Source: Acorus gramineus
Taxonomy: Eukaryota; Streptophyta; Magnoliopsida; Acorales; Acoraceae
Direction: 5' to 3'
NCBI GenBank assembly: GCA_030737835.1
Contig: CM060856.1
Coordinates: forward strand, 17,029,116-17,093,115
DNA: 64,000 nucleotides
The number at the start of each line of letters is the position of its first letter. Position 1 is the stretch's first letter. The notes under the pieces were generated by a model. The model did not search any database. It was not told the DNA's origin and saw only the letters and a list, made by a program, of their open reading frames with translations. The translations under genes and the position numbers were made by a program. This document shows positions 39,331 to 50,723 of the stretch, in pieces.

Positions 39331-39882
39331 TAGGGATGGCAATTGAGAGGATTGTGATGGCAATCTCAAATCCAAATCCGCTCATAAAATCATGTCTCAA
39401 ACCCGTGATGGATTTAGCTTTTTCATCTCAAACCTGTCTTAACAAGAATGTAAAAAACCTGAATCCACCCCGACCTGTCTCATTTAGGTCTGTGTGTCAA
39501 GTCGGGTTGGGCCAAGGTAAAATATTAAAATATTTTTTTATCTAATATTTAATCTAAGTTGAAATTTCAAATAAAACTAAATATTTCTTATAATAAATCC
39601 TACAAAATAAGAAATATAAACTTTCAATCTCTATAACAAATGACAAATATAATCTTTCAAATTCTTTTTTGAAATATCAAAAGTCAACCCATGTATGTTT
39701 ATATGATTTCAAATTTTAATTAGCATTTGAGTTTATTCATTCTTATTTTTTTGATACTTTTTTTGGAATACCAAATGACAAATATAAATTATATAATTAT
39801 TATAACAAATATTTAATCTTAATATTAATTGCAACTAGGGCGGATCGGGTATCCTATTGAGACAATCCCACTGCCATCCCTA
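39331..39882. mobile_element. hAT-like MITE with 7/8 target duplication
   Basis: Left end TAGGGATGGCAATTGAGAGG and right end, read inverted, TAGGGATGGCAGTGGGATTG. Flanks TCAACCGC (39323-39330) and TCAACAGC (39883-39890) differ at one of 8 bases. The interior has GGTCGGGTTGG-like words and AT-rich DNA, no coding frame. It has landed close to the plastid-derived fragment that follows. Confidence 0.8.
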
Positions 39883-39979
39883 TCAACAGCCAAGCAAGAT
39901 GTTATGTTAGTAGCACATACACATGCTTTCCACCGTTCCAATGGACGACGAGAACTAGAGCTCAAGTGAAATTTGTTTC

Positions 39980-40126
39980 CTTCGGATAATTCGTCCAACC
40001 CAAGGATAGCTATAATGTCCTGAAGTTCTTTGCAACGTTGTAAAGTTTGCTTAACTCTTTGTACAATTTCATAATGTTCCTCGCCAATGATCCTAGGTTG
40101 GAGCATAGTTGACGTTGAATCTAAAG
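39980..40126 (-). pseudogene. atpB: plastid atpB fragment in the nucleus (NUPT)
   Basis: The minus strand encodes [19 protein letters not shown], then [19 protein letters not shown] and LDELSEG, matching chloroplast ATP synthase beta near its C-terminal third; the mitochondrial beta subunit differs here (it has TSRMLSPHILGEEHY). Only about 147 bp are present, with a few differences from the plastid form (for example TAQ to IVQ, RYKE to RCKE). It has neither a start nor the catalytic regions, so it is a dead transfer fragment. The adjoining 39890-39979 stays open in the same frame but I do not recognise it. Confidence 0.85.
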
Positions 40127-40462
40127 ATCATCATTGTCTAATGAGAAGAAAAAAAAAAACTTGATAGTTCCTTGTTAAAAACATAGGCTTTTATGTATAG
40201 ATCTTAAATCATAATTCATAAAATCAAAATGATGAAAAAGAACTAGAATACATACATTGCTCTATGGAATTTTATCAAGCTAGGAACTTAACTCAAGAAA
40301 TAAGGATGTAAGAGCTTGATTGATATGGTTTTTTCATTGCACAGTGCACACCGAACTTATTTTTTTAAAATGGATTTTGAACTTCTCTCTCTTCACTCTT
40401 CCACTCGTAGAGATTTGTTGGGTATCTCTACAAACCATCTTACCTAGATGATGGAACGGCTA

Positions 40463-40860
40463 CAGATGGTGGAAACAAATTTCTAGGGTTTTAGATCTGC
40501 TCTTATTTGGGAAAAACTTGGTCGAAGGAGAGGGAGAGTGACTGAAAAGTTGGGTTATATTCCCTTCGTAATTGTGGGTAAGTGACAGGGGCTGAGTGAT
40601 CTTTTTGCAAGGGGTTTTAAAAGGGCGGAAGGCGTGTGCGTAAAATAAGTGTGCGGTCAGGTATTTAAAATTCAGAGTAAAAAACGTCTGAAAGCAAAAA
40701 TTTAAGTACAATCAAACACACTTTTCAATAATAAGCGTTGATTAACAGCTTTAAATAAAAGAAGCTCTGATTTTTAATCGAACTAAACGGTGGCCCCTAA
40801 GACTTGCGAATAAGCTAAGGCACAAGAATTGAAAATTCCAATAAGTACATCATACAATAA
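40463..40860 (-). repeat. promoter-like duplicated block, copy A
   Basis: Nearly identical to 61126-61525. On the minus strand it carries a TATA-like AATATAA (forward 40555-40561; TATATAA in copy B), a CT-rich stretch, and AAAACCCTAG (forward 40483-40492), a telo-box as found in leaders of ribosomal-protein and other growth genes. The other side contains AAACGGTGGCCCC, a MITE-like end. No matching gene body follows here. To its right lies the 3' end of an RNase H-like gene fragment. Confidence 0.7.
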
Positions 40861-41225
40861 CACTCCAAGAAGAAATAGCATCTGTCAAAAAAAAAATTAA
40901 ATTGCACTCCGAATGAGCTAATTCATGCAGCAGAACCAGGGTAGTAAGACACTGTAATTTGAAGAAATCTAATTCTCAAACTAGTACACTGTAATTTGAA
41001 GAAATCTAATTCTCAAACTAGCAGTTCCTTTACATTCAGATATGATATTGGAGCCAATTTTTCGTAACACAGCCGGTTGCACACCGCTGATATAGAATCC
41101 TGAAGCTCCTTAAGCTTGATGTAGCTCTCCGCCTTACTCTTGGCTTCGATCTTTGCCTCCACCTCATGCCTGGTTTCGATGATCTTTACCTCCGCTTTAC
41201 GCCTGGCTTTGGTCTCTGCCTCTGT
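40861..41225 (-). pseudogene. C-terminal fragment of the RNase H-like gene family
   Basis: Homologous to 46363-46680. The minus strand reads a charged, coiled-coil-like tail (KARRKAEVKIIETRHEVEAK, then IEAKSKAESYIKLKELQDSI) to NVKELLV and a stop at 41013-41015; everything upstream is missing. Here the tail keeps an open frame, unlike in the main copy. A 37-bp tandem duplication (40949-41022) overlaps the stop region. Confidence 0.6.
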
Positions 41226-41760
41226 CGGAGTGGATTTTGACTAAGTTGTCGTCAAGCCGGGTTCTTTCAAACTTGGATTCGGTCCGTATGCGATGTACCG
41301 AATCACCGTTCAAAGGATCGTCCAAGCTCGCCTGACCGCTCTAGAACGTAATTGTGATCATCACTTACTTTTTCTCAAAAGCAAAAAAAGAGGATGCTCT
41401 TCTGTTAGTCGCTTGTACCGGGAAATTGTGGATTCTCTTCACGTTGATGCAGCTGATCACGCAACGTGGTGAAGCTCAGATAACTCGTACAAAATGATTA
41501 AGATCCAGTTAGAATAAGAGTGTAGTAAATTATTCTAAAATAAAAAATAAAAAGATATTTTAAATATGAATCTTAGACACGTACTGAGTTGGTTTGTTTG
41601 GAGAGTGGATTAATAATGATTTTACTAACCCCTCCCCAAAAGATTTACCCCTTTAAAATGCAATAAAAACTAGGTTTGGATGATAATGCTCTAACTAGAT
41701 GATGTAAATGAGATTAACTAGTAAATAAAAATAAAATAAAATAAAGATAACAGAAGAAAG
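41226..41760. other. unrecognised GC-richer block, then AT-rich DNA
   Basis: Positions 41226-41480 are less AT-rich than their surroundings and look like part of some repeat, but I could not name it. No frame of note. Confidence 0.3.
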
Positions 41761-42253
41761 CCCTGTTTTTTGTATTAGAGATCCTGCATTAACTTCTTCT
41801 TTCTTCTCTCTGTTCTCCCTATTTACTCTCTCTTCTCTTCACTCACGCTCAACTTCTCTCTGTGCTTAATTCCCACACTCACTCAGCACTTTAAACAAAC
41901 AAAACCTTTTTTCTTTTTTTTTCTCCAAACAGCACGGACTCCTTCTTGAACAAACAGTCCACCTCCTCTTGAATAATCAAATACTCACTTGCAAAACAGC
42001 CGGGGTCCTCAAAACAACCAAAAGTACTCCTTCATTTTATAGCCTCTTCAAAACTAGCCGAATGACCACACTGTACTCCTTCCCTCCTTCACTCTCTTCC
42101 TTCCTAAAAAAAACCATCCGAAATGACCAACTGTTCCTGTCACTTCTCCTTTTCTATTTTTTTTATTTTGATTTGTAGTCATCTCAATCTCCCTCTCACC
42201 AGTACTTGTGCCCCCCAAGTACCTTACTTAGTCCCCAACGATCCAGCCAAACC
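41761..42253 (+). repeat. CT-rich direct repeat, copy 1
   Basis: Direct repeat of 44880-45409: both start CCCTGTTTTTTGTATTA and pass through CT-rich sequence, 'cactttaaacaaacaaaacc', 'aaaacagccg', 'ctagccgaatgacc', ending 'ccagcYaaacc'. Copies differ by indels in the simple repeats. They could be LTRs of an unrecognised element, but neither primer site nor purine tract is visible. Confidence 0.75.
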
Positions 42254-44879
42254 TTAAGGCCTAGTTTGGCAAGGGGATAAGGGGTTAGGATAAAGAAAAA
42301 ATTGAATTAAATCATTTGTTATCCCATATGGTATAAAAAAAAAAAAGGGATAAAGTATGGACAATTGTCCACATTTTGATATAAAAAATAAAGATAGTTT
42401 GTTCTGGATAAAAGATGGAACAGACTTTGTCCCAATTTTTTATCCCTATTTTGTAAAATTGAGATAACATTGATGACTACTTTTCCCCAAAAAAAAAAAA
42501 AAGAAAAAAAAAGAATGTGTTCCACTAAATAACATTAATACCCCCATTAATGGGAAGATATGCATGGCTAGTGACTTGTGAGTGTGCATGAGAGGCATGA
42601 AAGAGTGTGAGTGATATATGAGTGTGTGTGATGTATGTATTTATATGGAATGCTCAAGCCAAAGAAGAATTGAAGCTTACAAAGGCACATAAGAGAAATG
42701 CAAGTGATGTAAATTATCCTAAATGCATGCATGCTGGCTTGATTTAAAAAAAAAAAAACATTTTTTATTGCATGTTAGTGGTTTTGAAAACTTGTTGGTG
42801 ACCAAAATTTGGGTCAAGAGTATTGGAAAGGGTCCATCGTCCCCATATTTAGGCCACCAACGGCCATACAAAGCTCGCATTCGCAAATTGGTAAATCATT
42901 GCTTTTGCTGGAGGGGCGCTCACCAGTCAATAAGCAAAAGCAAATTAGGTTTTTGAAAACTTTTTTTTCTTTTTTGTTAAGTTAGTGAGTTAGAGTTAGT
43001 AAGAGATATACCTACACAATTCAAAATATACAAGGTGATCATGCAACAGGCATAAATAGCTTGCAGCTTTATATGAACATGTCATGGAATGATATGAGTG
43101 TGTGCTCAAGTGACATGTATCATGGTGGGATGATGAGCAAGCAGCTTAACATATGAGAGCATGTTGTTTGGAAGAAATATTGGTCTAAGCATGAAAGACT
43201 TCTCTCCAGGCTGATTCATTCCCGTTTGTTTGAAAATTTCAAGTCTATTCAGACAAGCGTAAGATTTCCGTCCATTGGATTAGGCAGCCTTTAAAATGAC
43301 TCACGTGGTGTGTGATGGTGTTGGCTGAGGAGATAGTTCACTGTAGGATGGATCAACCGCTTCGCCAATTTTCTAGTTTAATTAGCTCTTCCAAGGGAGA
43401 AGTAGAATGAATGGGGATGAGGGTAATATCTTCTTAGAACCATCAAAAAATTGCCTCAGTCCTACCACATATCGTAAGTCACTCAGTCCCTCTAGCTTTC
43501 TTCTTTACTGCTTCTCTTTTTGGTGAAGGACATAGACCCGCATTGGACATCTATTTTATCCTCTCTTTTTTTGTGAAATGGCTAACCTTGCCTTATTTAT
43601 CGGGGGGCGCTTCTGTTTTTTACCCACCCTCTTCTTTGTTTTTTTTTTAAAGCATCAATAGTGCTAGAGCTAGCTTCTTTGAGACATGTACCAGGACTAA
43701 GGCATTTTCTATGGGTTGTAGTCAATATGAATGAAAATTTTAAATAAAAAAAAGAAGATATAATTGCCCCAGTCCAATGGTGTGGGCAGCCTTTCTTTCC
43801 TGAGGTGGACTAAATCATAAGCCAATCATGTGTGTGGATAGTGAGATGTTGATGTGAGCCAGGTAAAAGACAACAAATTCTTTGGACATGGTCTATTAAA
43901 AAGTCCAAGCAAATATGAAATAATCAAACAAGCTGAGTAAATGTGACAGTCATGCTCAAACTAATTATTCATTGAAGATTAAAAATTGCCCCAGTCCAGT
44001 ATTAGACTAGGGTGCTCTCATGCTAGAAGATAAATTTCTCAATCTAAGTGTTGGATTGAGTGTCTTTGAAAAAAAAAAATTTGCTTATGAGATATTTTAG
44101 GCACATGAGATGTTTTTTTTTAGGGATTTTTTACCTTTTTTTTTTTTTTTGAGGTTTTGACATATTTGATTTTTTTAGGATTTTTCATTTAAAGAAAGCA
44201 GTAAATGGACAACATGCTATATACAATAAAATAGGGGAGATGGAAGATACTATACATTGTTGGAGGGTGTCCTCCAGAAAATGATGGTGGCGGATGAGTC
44301 CTTCATGGAGGCTCAAATTAAAGCAGCTTCAAAGGAACAACGCTTGAAACGTTTGATGTAACATTGACGGTGCATCGATTCTTCTCCACTTTGAAACGTG
44401 TATGGTGCCTTTTGTATCATTGATCCTCAGCGTCTATCAAAAGCTGTAGGAAACGCGAGTGGCCCCAGATCTGCTATAGATTCTCAGTAGAAAGAAAATA
44501 TTTCCTCACAGAGGAGTCAGTCAACAAAGATGCAGTTATGGAAAAGCAAATCATAGGGGGAATCACTTATCAAACTAATGCAAAGAAAGATGGGGTAACA
44601 TGATACTGAGACCCTAATGATGGTTGGAGTAATGACTCATCAATTAATGAGGGGCCTACGGACCAGATTTGATTTGGATATCAAGGGAATGACTGATTTG
44701 GATATAGCGGGGGAGTGGGGAGGAAAAGGCTCCTTCGATAGATGGGATGACAAGTTGAGCAGATATGGCAATTGGGATTGCTCGACTGCTCCCTCAAATT
44801 GTGCATTCCTAAAGATTAGAGGCTTTGATTCGAGAACATGCGCAATTGGTTCAATCGGATCCAAGTCAACCTCAAAAGG
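42254..44879. other. non-coding interval between the CT-rich direct repeats
   Basis: 42254-42530 looks MITE-like ('tagtttggcaaggggataagg'). The phrase TTGCCCCAGTCCA recurs (near 43776 and 43986, with a variant near 43453). No retroelement protein was recognised in any frame. Confidence 0.35.
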
Positions 44880-45409
44880 CCCTGTTTTTTGTATTATAGA
44901 TCCTGCATCAACTTCTTCTTCTTCCCTCTCTCTGTTCTCCCTGGTTACTCTCTCTTCCCTTCACTCATGCTCAACTTCTCTCTCTCACACACACACTCAC
45001 TCACTCTCTCTCTTTGTGCTTAACTCCCAGACTCACTCAGCACTTTAAACAAACAAAACCTTTTTCTTTTTTTTTTCTCCAAACAACACAGGCTCCTTCT
45101 TGAACAAATAGTCCACCTCTCCTCTTGAATAATCAAATACTCACTCCCCTCACTTGCAAAACAGCCGGAGTCCTCAAAACAACCAAAAGTTCTTCATTTT
45201 ATAGCCCTTCAAAACTAGCCGAATGACCCCAGTGTACTCCTTCCCTCCCTCACTCTCTTCCTTCCTCCCTAAGAAAACCATCCGAAATGACCAACTGTCC
45301 CTGTCACTTCTCCTTTTCTATTTTGACTTGTAGTCATCTCAATCTCCCTCTCACCAGTACTTGTGCCCCCCATTTACCTTACTTAGTCCCTAAGGAAACC
45401 AGCTAAACC
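44880..45409 (+). repeat. CT-rich direct repeat, copy 2
   Basis: See copy 1 at 41761-42253. This copy has extra CT and CA dinucleotide runs (about 44976-45011). Confidence 0.75.
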
Positions 45410-45436
45410 AAGAAAAACAAACCAACCATGCCCTAT

Positions 45437-46240
45437 CTCCTCCTCGAACTTCCCCATAGGTGATCATAGATGATCTTTCATGATAAAAGTTCTCTACGTA
45501 AGCTAGATGATTTGACATTTGAGTTCAAAAACGACAATATTCATGTGTAACATATACTTTGAAGTTTGAAGTGGTACAATTTGGACAAACTGAATTCTAA
45601 ACTGTACTAACCTCACAAATGAACTAAATTCTATTGTGCTATGAATAGGCTGTTCTACGTATGGTTTTTTTTTTTTTTTGAAAACAACAATTAATCTAGA
45701 TCAAACTTAGCACTAACTATGACAACTTTTTCATTCTGAAGTAGCTGGATATCATGATTTAGTTAAAACTGCAGGACTATACATCTGAACAAACATTCTT
45801 GTGTGATGGTTTCATGGCATAGGTACAGCTGCCATGGCTTGTCTGGCCATCTAAAAGTGAAGTGGTGGCAGAGCCTCTTGGCCTCGTGCTTATATTCTCC
45901 TCCTGGAACTTCCACATAGGTGATCATAGGTGATCTTTCATGATAAAAGTTCTCTACATAAGCTAGATGATTTGACATTTGAGTTCAAAAATGACAATAT
46001 TCATATGTAACATATACTTTGAAGTGGTACAATTCGGACAAACTGAATTCTAAACTGTACTAACCTCACAAATGAACCGATTTCTATTGTGCTATGAGTA
46101 GGCTGTTCTATGTATGATTTTTTTTTTTTTGAAAACAACAATTAATCTAGATCAAACTTAGCACTAACTATGACAACTTTTTCATTCTGAAGTAGCTGGA
46201 TATCATGATTTAGTTAAACTGCAAGACTATACATCTGAAC
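45437..46240 (+). repeat. tandem duplication, unit about 350 bp, separated by about 105 bp
   Basis: Copy 1 is about 45437-45790 and copy 2 about 45895-46240; they are highly similar ('tttcatgataaaagttctct', 'gaattctaaactgtactaac', 'gtagctggatatcatgattt'). Between them 45791-45894 is unique and, on the minus strand, stays open (KRLCHHFTFRWPDKPWQLYL), but I do not recognise it. The period is about 458 bp, so the event may have been a tandem duplication with one copy of the spacer lost. Confidence 0.75.
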
Positions 46241-46819
46241 AATTATATACATTTTAAAAACAATTTAAGACTTGCTGATTTCTGAATAAGCTAAGGCACA
46301 AGAATTGAAAAATCCAATTCATACTATGAGTAGCAGAAGGTTGAAGTACATCAAACAATAACACTCCAAGAAGAAATAGCATCTGTCAAAAAACAATTTA
46401 AAATTGCACTCCGAATGAGCTAATTCATGCAGAAGAACTAAGGTACTAAGATACTGGAATTTGAAGAAATCTAATTCAAACTAGAAGTTCCTTTGCATTC
46501 AGATATGACAATGGAGCTAATTTTTCGTAACACAGCCGGTTGTACAATGCTGTAATAGAACTCTGAAGCTCCTTAAGGTTGACGTAGCCCTTTGTCTTAC
46601 GCCTGGCTTCGATCTTTGCCTCCAACTTACGCCTTGCTTTGGCCTCCGCTTTACACCTGACTTTGATCTCTGCCTCTCTGCCTCTTCATCATTCTGAAGC
46701 TCAACTTCAGCCTCTGCCTCTTCACCATTCTGAAGCCCAACTTCAGCCTCTGCCTCTTCATCATTCTTTCCAAGTAAATTCTGAGCCTCAACTGTAGCCT
46801 CTATATCTTCATCAAATTT

Positions 46820-47287
46820 TCTAAGTAGCTCTTTAATTATTTTGCTCACTGCCTTCAGATTTTCAATATCATTGATTTCGGGAGTAAAGTTGACATTTGC
46901 CTTCATCACAGCTACCGCATAATGAACATAAACATCCGTTGCGACATTAGCCGTCCTAGGGACATATGTCAACAAAACATCTTCGCCATTGATGTTTTGT
47001 TTATAATGCTTCTTGTATTTCTTTTCAATTTCGTCATTTGGGTACCTCACATCATTTAACACTTGGGCTACTTGCTGACAATCTACTTCAAGCCATATTT
47101 TTTTAACATGATTGTTGTTTGTCCAAGATAATCCCCATAATGCACCAAAATATTCACCATCAATGACTCTAACCTTTTTTCCTTGGTTACTCCATCCAAA
47201 CCCATGCAGAACATGGTAAAAGGCATCCCTAATGATATACCCAACATACACTGGATTGGTTTTATTTGCATCCGAGTTTGCCTTTAA
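46820..47287 (-). repeat. left arm of 468-bp inverted repeat
   Basis: Reverse complement of 47490-47957 over exactly 468 bp; about five differences seen by eye, so about 99% identical. Both arms keep an open RNase H-like frame. The central spacer 47288-47489 is 202 bp. Confidence 0.92.
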
Positions 47288-47489
47288 GACTAATATCATC
47301 CGGGAGTGTCTTTTTAAACACAAATGTCCACTTTTTTGGTGTCGTCTATGCAACCTAATTACAAATGAAAAAGGATGTAACTCCATGGATCACATTGTAC
47401 ATGAACTAGCATCCAACAAAAAAAAATCAAATGTGCAACCGAAGTATAATGCAATCGAGTTTTGTTCCTTCTTTCCACCTTTCGGTTGG

Positions 47490-47957
47490 TTAAAGGCAAA
47501 CTCGGATGCAAATAAAACCAATCTAGTGTATGTTAGGTATATCATTAGGGATGCCTTTTACCATGTTCTGCATGGGTTTGGATGGAGTAACCAAGGAAAA
47601 AAGGTTAGAGTCATTGATGGTGAATATTTTGGTGCATTAGGGGGATTATCTTGGGCAAACAACAATCATGTTAAAAAAATATGGCTTGAAGTAGATTGTC
47701 AGCAAGTAGCCCAAGTGTTAAATGATGTGAGATACCCAAATGACGAAATTGAAAAGAAATACAAGAAGCATTATAAACAAAACATCAATGGCGAAGATGT
47801 TTTGTTGACATATGTCCCTAGGACGGCTAATGTCGCAACGGATGTTTATGTTCATTATGCGGTAGCTGTGATGAAGGCAAATGTCAACTTTACTCCCGAA
47901 ATCAATGATATTGAAAATCTGAAGGCAGTGAGCAAAATAATTAAAGAGCTACTTAGA
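47490..47957 (+). repeat. right arm of 468-bp inverted repeat
   Basis: See left arm. On the plus strand this arm is continuous with the spacer, in the order shown by the diverged third copy at 48840-49905; the left arm lacks that upstream part. Confidence 0.92.
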
Positions 47958-48839
47958 TGCATCTATCAATTGGGGAAATGACCCTGTCATATTCAACTCT
48001 ACTTCATTTTCACTGCACTTGTTATCTTGCACAACAGCACCTGATGCCTTCCATATTTCAACTAACTTCTTCTCCAAAGTTTTTGTAAACAAATTCTTCT
48101 TAATCCGAAGGTTTCTTAACACATTCTCTTGATTATACATTACAATGTCACCTTGCACCGCATGCAAACTCATATGGTTACTGTATGTTTTCATACAACC
48201 ACATGTACTGCATGTAACAAATGAAATAAATCCTATATAAGCATAAAAGTAATTGTAAAATATTAAGATAATTTTAATAGCAAATGAAAAGAGAGTTTAA
48301 CACCTGAAAAAAGATGAACATAACATTTTTTTCTCACGGGGGTAAAATGATATGACCTGTTAATCAAAAAAACAATTGTTCATTCAGGTCTCATTAAATC
48401 AGCACACAATCATACAAACAAATTTGCTTGAAAGCCCTAAATGGCACAAAATTATCAGAAGCTGAAGAGATGACCTTGGGGGGCTCGGGGGGTTCGGAGG
48501 AGAGGAGGGAGTGGGCCTCAGAACCCGCGACGCGGGTCTGGTTGAGGGCGGTGGGGACTGGTGGTTCGTCGTCGGAGGGCGGAGAGGCGTTCTTCATGCG
48601 GTGTTGGCGTTCTTCCTGAGAAGCGGAGCATTCGTCGTCCATGGGAGGAGGAAGGGATTTGGAGGTCATAATGGGAGGATTGGTTACTCGGATGGGCTGT
48701 TTATTTGGGGGTGTTGATAAAAAACAATGAGGTTGCAAAGTTTTTAAGGGAAAAATCTATGTAGCTCTACGAAAACTTATGAATATTAAAAAAAATCCTT
48801 CTAAAATTGATAAATCCCTTTAAAATGAGGTTGCTGTTT

Positions 48840-49905
48840 ATTTGTTCCTTCATTTTTTTTAAGTGTTAACTTAATTAACCTTTTTAAAATTTACTATTAA
48901 ATTTATTTCTTTATTACTTAATTACTTTTATGCTTATAATAGATTTGTTTAGTTTGTTACATGCAGTTAATGTGGTTGTATAGAGACAAATAGTAGTAAT
49001 ATGAGTTTGCATACAGTGTAAGGTGGTCTTATAATGTATGATCAGGAGAATGTATTACGAAATGGAAAGATTAAAATTAGGGAAAATTTATTTACAAAAT
49101 CTATTAAGAAGAAATTAGTTAAAATATTGAAAACATCAAGAGTTGTTGTGCAAATAAACAAGTGCACTGAATATGAAGTGGAATTAAATTTGATAGGGTC
49201 ATTTCCCTAGTTGATCAATGCGTCTAATATCATTCACGAGTTTCTTTTTCAACAGAACTACCCACTTTTCTGATGTCGCATTTGTAACATAATCACAAAT
49301 GTAAAAAGATGTAACTCAATGGATCACACTTTACATCAACTAGCATCTAACCAGCAAAAATCAAATACGCAGCTCAAGTATGATGCAATCTAGTTTTGTT
49401 CTTTCTTCGCACCTTTTGGTTAGTTAAAGTCAAACTCTCATGCAAATTAAACTAATCCGGTTTATGTTGGTTATATAATTAGGGATGCCTTTTACCACGC
49501 TGTGCATGAGAATGGATGAAATAAACATAAAACGTGTATTAGAGTCACTGACGGTGAATATTACGGTGCATTAGAGGGATTGTTTTGGACAAAAAAATCA
49601 TATTCATAAGATATGGCTTAAAGTAAACTGCTAACAAGTAAATGAAGTTTTAAATAATGTGAGGTATCCAATTAACGAATATGAAAAGATATATAAGAGC
49701 CTTTATAAACAAAATATTAATGGCGAAAATGTTTTGTTGACATATGTCACGAGGACGGCTAATGTTACAACAAATGTTTATGTTTACTATGAAATAGTTA
49801 TAAAGGAGGCAAATGTTAACTTTTCTGCTGAAATTAATGATGTTGAGAATTTGAAGGCATAGACTAAAATCATTAAGAGGCTACTTTGAAAAATTGATGA
49901 AGAAA
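48840..49905 (+). pseudogene. diverged third copy of the RNase H-like gene
   Basis: Head to head with the copy at 46476-48669. Similarity starts in the intron before exon 2 ('attacttttatgcttata', 'gttacatgcagt'), and continues through the basic part, the Cys/His part and the RNase H-like domain (open piece YKQNINGENVLLTYVTRTAN at about 49700-49765) to the point where the acidic tail would start. Several stops and frame changes show it is dead. It keeps the uninverted order and so reveals the ancestral arrangement. Confidence 0.75.
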
Positions 49906-50723
49906 GAAAAACATTAATGTTATTTGTTTTCTTGGCTTTTATCCATCTCAAACAGATATGTGGAGAAAGATAAGTTATTGGGAATACCCCGTCCCCCGAT
50001 CTCCTAGAATGGATTAACTTTTCAGTCTCATGAAGAATGGGGGTCATCTTATTATTAAAATACTTGTGAACTGATTTGAAAATTTAAACAAAGAATCAAA
50101 ACAATCCGACTTTCTAACATGTATTAAATAGCAAAAATAATACATTACTATATAAATGCAATGGCAACGGTTCATTGATGTAGGAATCAGAGAATCAGAA
50201 CATTTAAAAAGTAAAAACACGAATTTGTTATACACGCTGCATATGGTTCTGGTTCAGGTCACAATCAAATGAATCTAGTTTCCGGTGTGCAAACAAGTAT
50301 TCAAATTCAAAGAAACCTAATGTTTGAAGGCAAGGGAACGGATGATTGATGAATGATCATTATAACACTAGTGGCAACCGGTAGAACACGAGGAATCACA
50401 ATGCGACTAGATCAAGTGACTGACTAATCACGATAACATTTTCAACACCTCATCAAGGCATTGCATTTAATTTTGCCAACTTTCTACTTCACTTGTGTCA
50501 CTGTTATCTTACTTTTAATTAGTTGGTTATGTCAATGAACATATAAAACCAATGTTAAATTTTGATATAAGATGTTAATATAGAAATTTTTGCAACCCAT
50601 GGCACAACATTCACATCGATAAGTTCTAAAGATCAAATTCAAGCTCAAACAAGGGTCCTTATATTAGCAGTACCTTTCTATCATGCAAACTCAGGCGGGA
50701 ATCAATGATGCTTCACAGTACCT
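49906..50723. other. intergenic sequence, nothing recognised
   Basis: No coding similarity or element ends found. Confidence 0.4.

Larger units (their letters stand above)
46476..48669 (-). pseudogene. unnamed RNase H-like protein gene, split by an inverted duplication
   Basis: Probable exon 1 is 48669-48416 (MTSKSLPPPMDDE..., Pro/Ser-rich); a donor there joins in phase to an acceptor at 48208 giving TCGCMKTYSNHMSLHAVQGD and a basic stretch as far as about 47958. The next part of the protein (a Cys/His-bearing stretch, KCPLFWCRLCNLITN) and an RNase H-like domain (NSDANKTN, IIRDAFYHVLHGFGWSNQG, IWLEVDCQQVAQVLN, LLTYVPRTANVATDVYVHY) now lie inverted on the plus strand at 47289-47957, while a second RNase H-like copy lies in the original direction at 47287-46820. 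The tail is acidic (two repeats of EEAEAEVxLQN), then coiled-coil-like. An 8-bp duplication near 46675-46690 shifts the frame of the tail. I do not know a named family for the N-terminal part; RNase H-like domains of this kind occur in plant LINE-derived and host genes. Confidence 0.6.

Noticed and set aside
39980-40126. Mitochondrial ATP synthase beta gene fragment
   Set aside because: The words TSTMLQPRI and VKQTLQR belong to the chloroplast form; the mitochondrial protein has TSRMLSPHI and VQKVLQ-type sequence.
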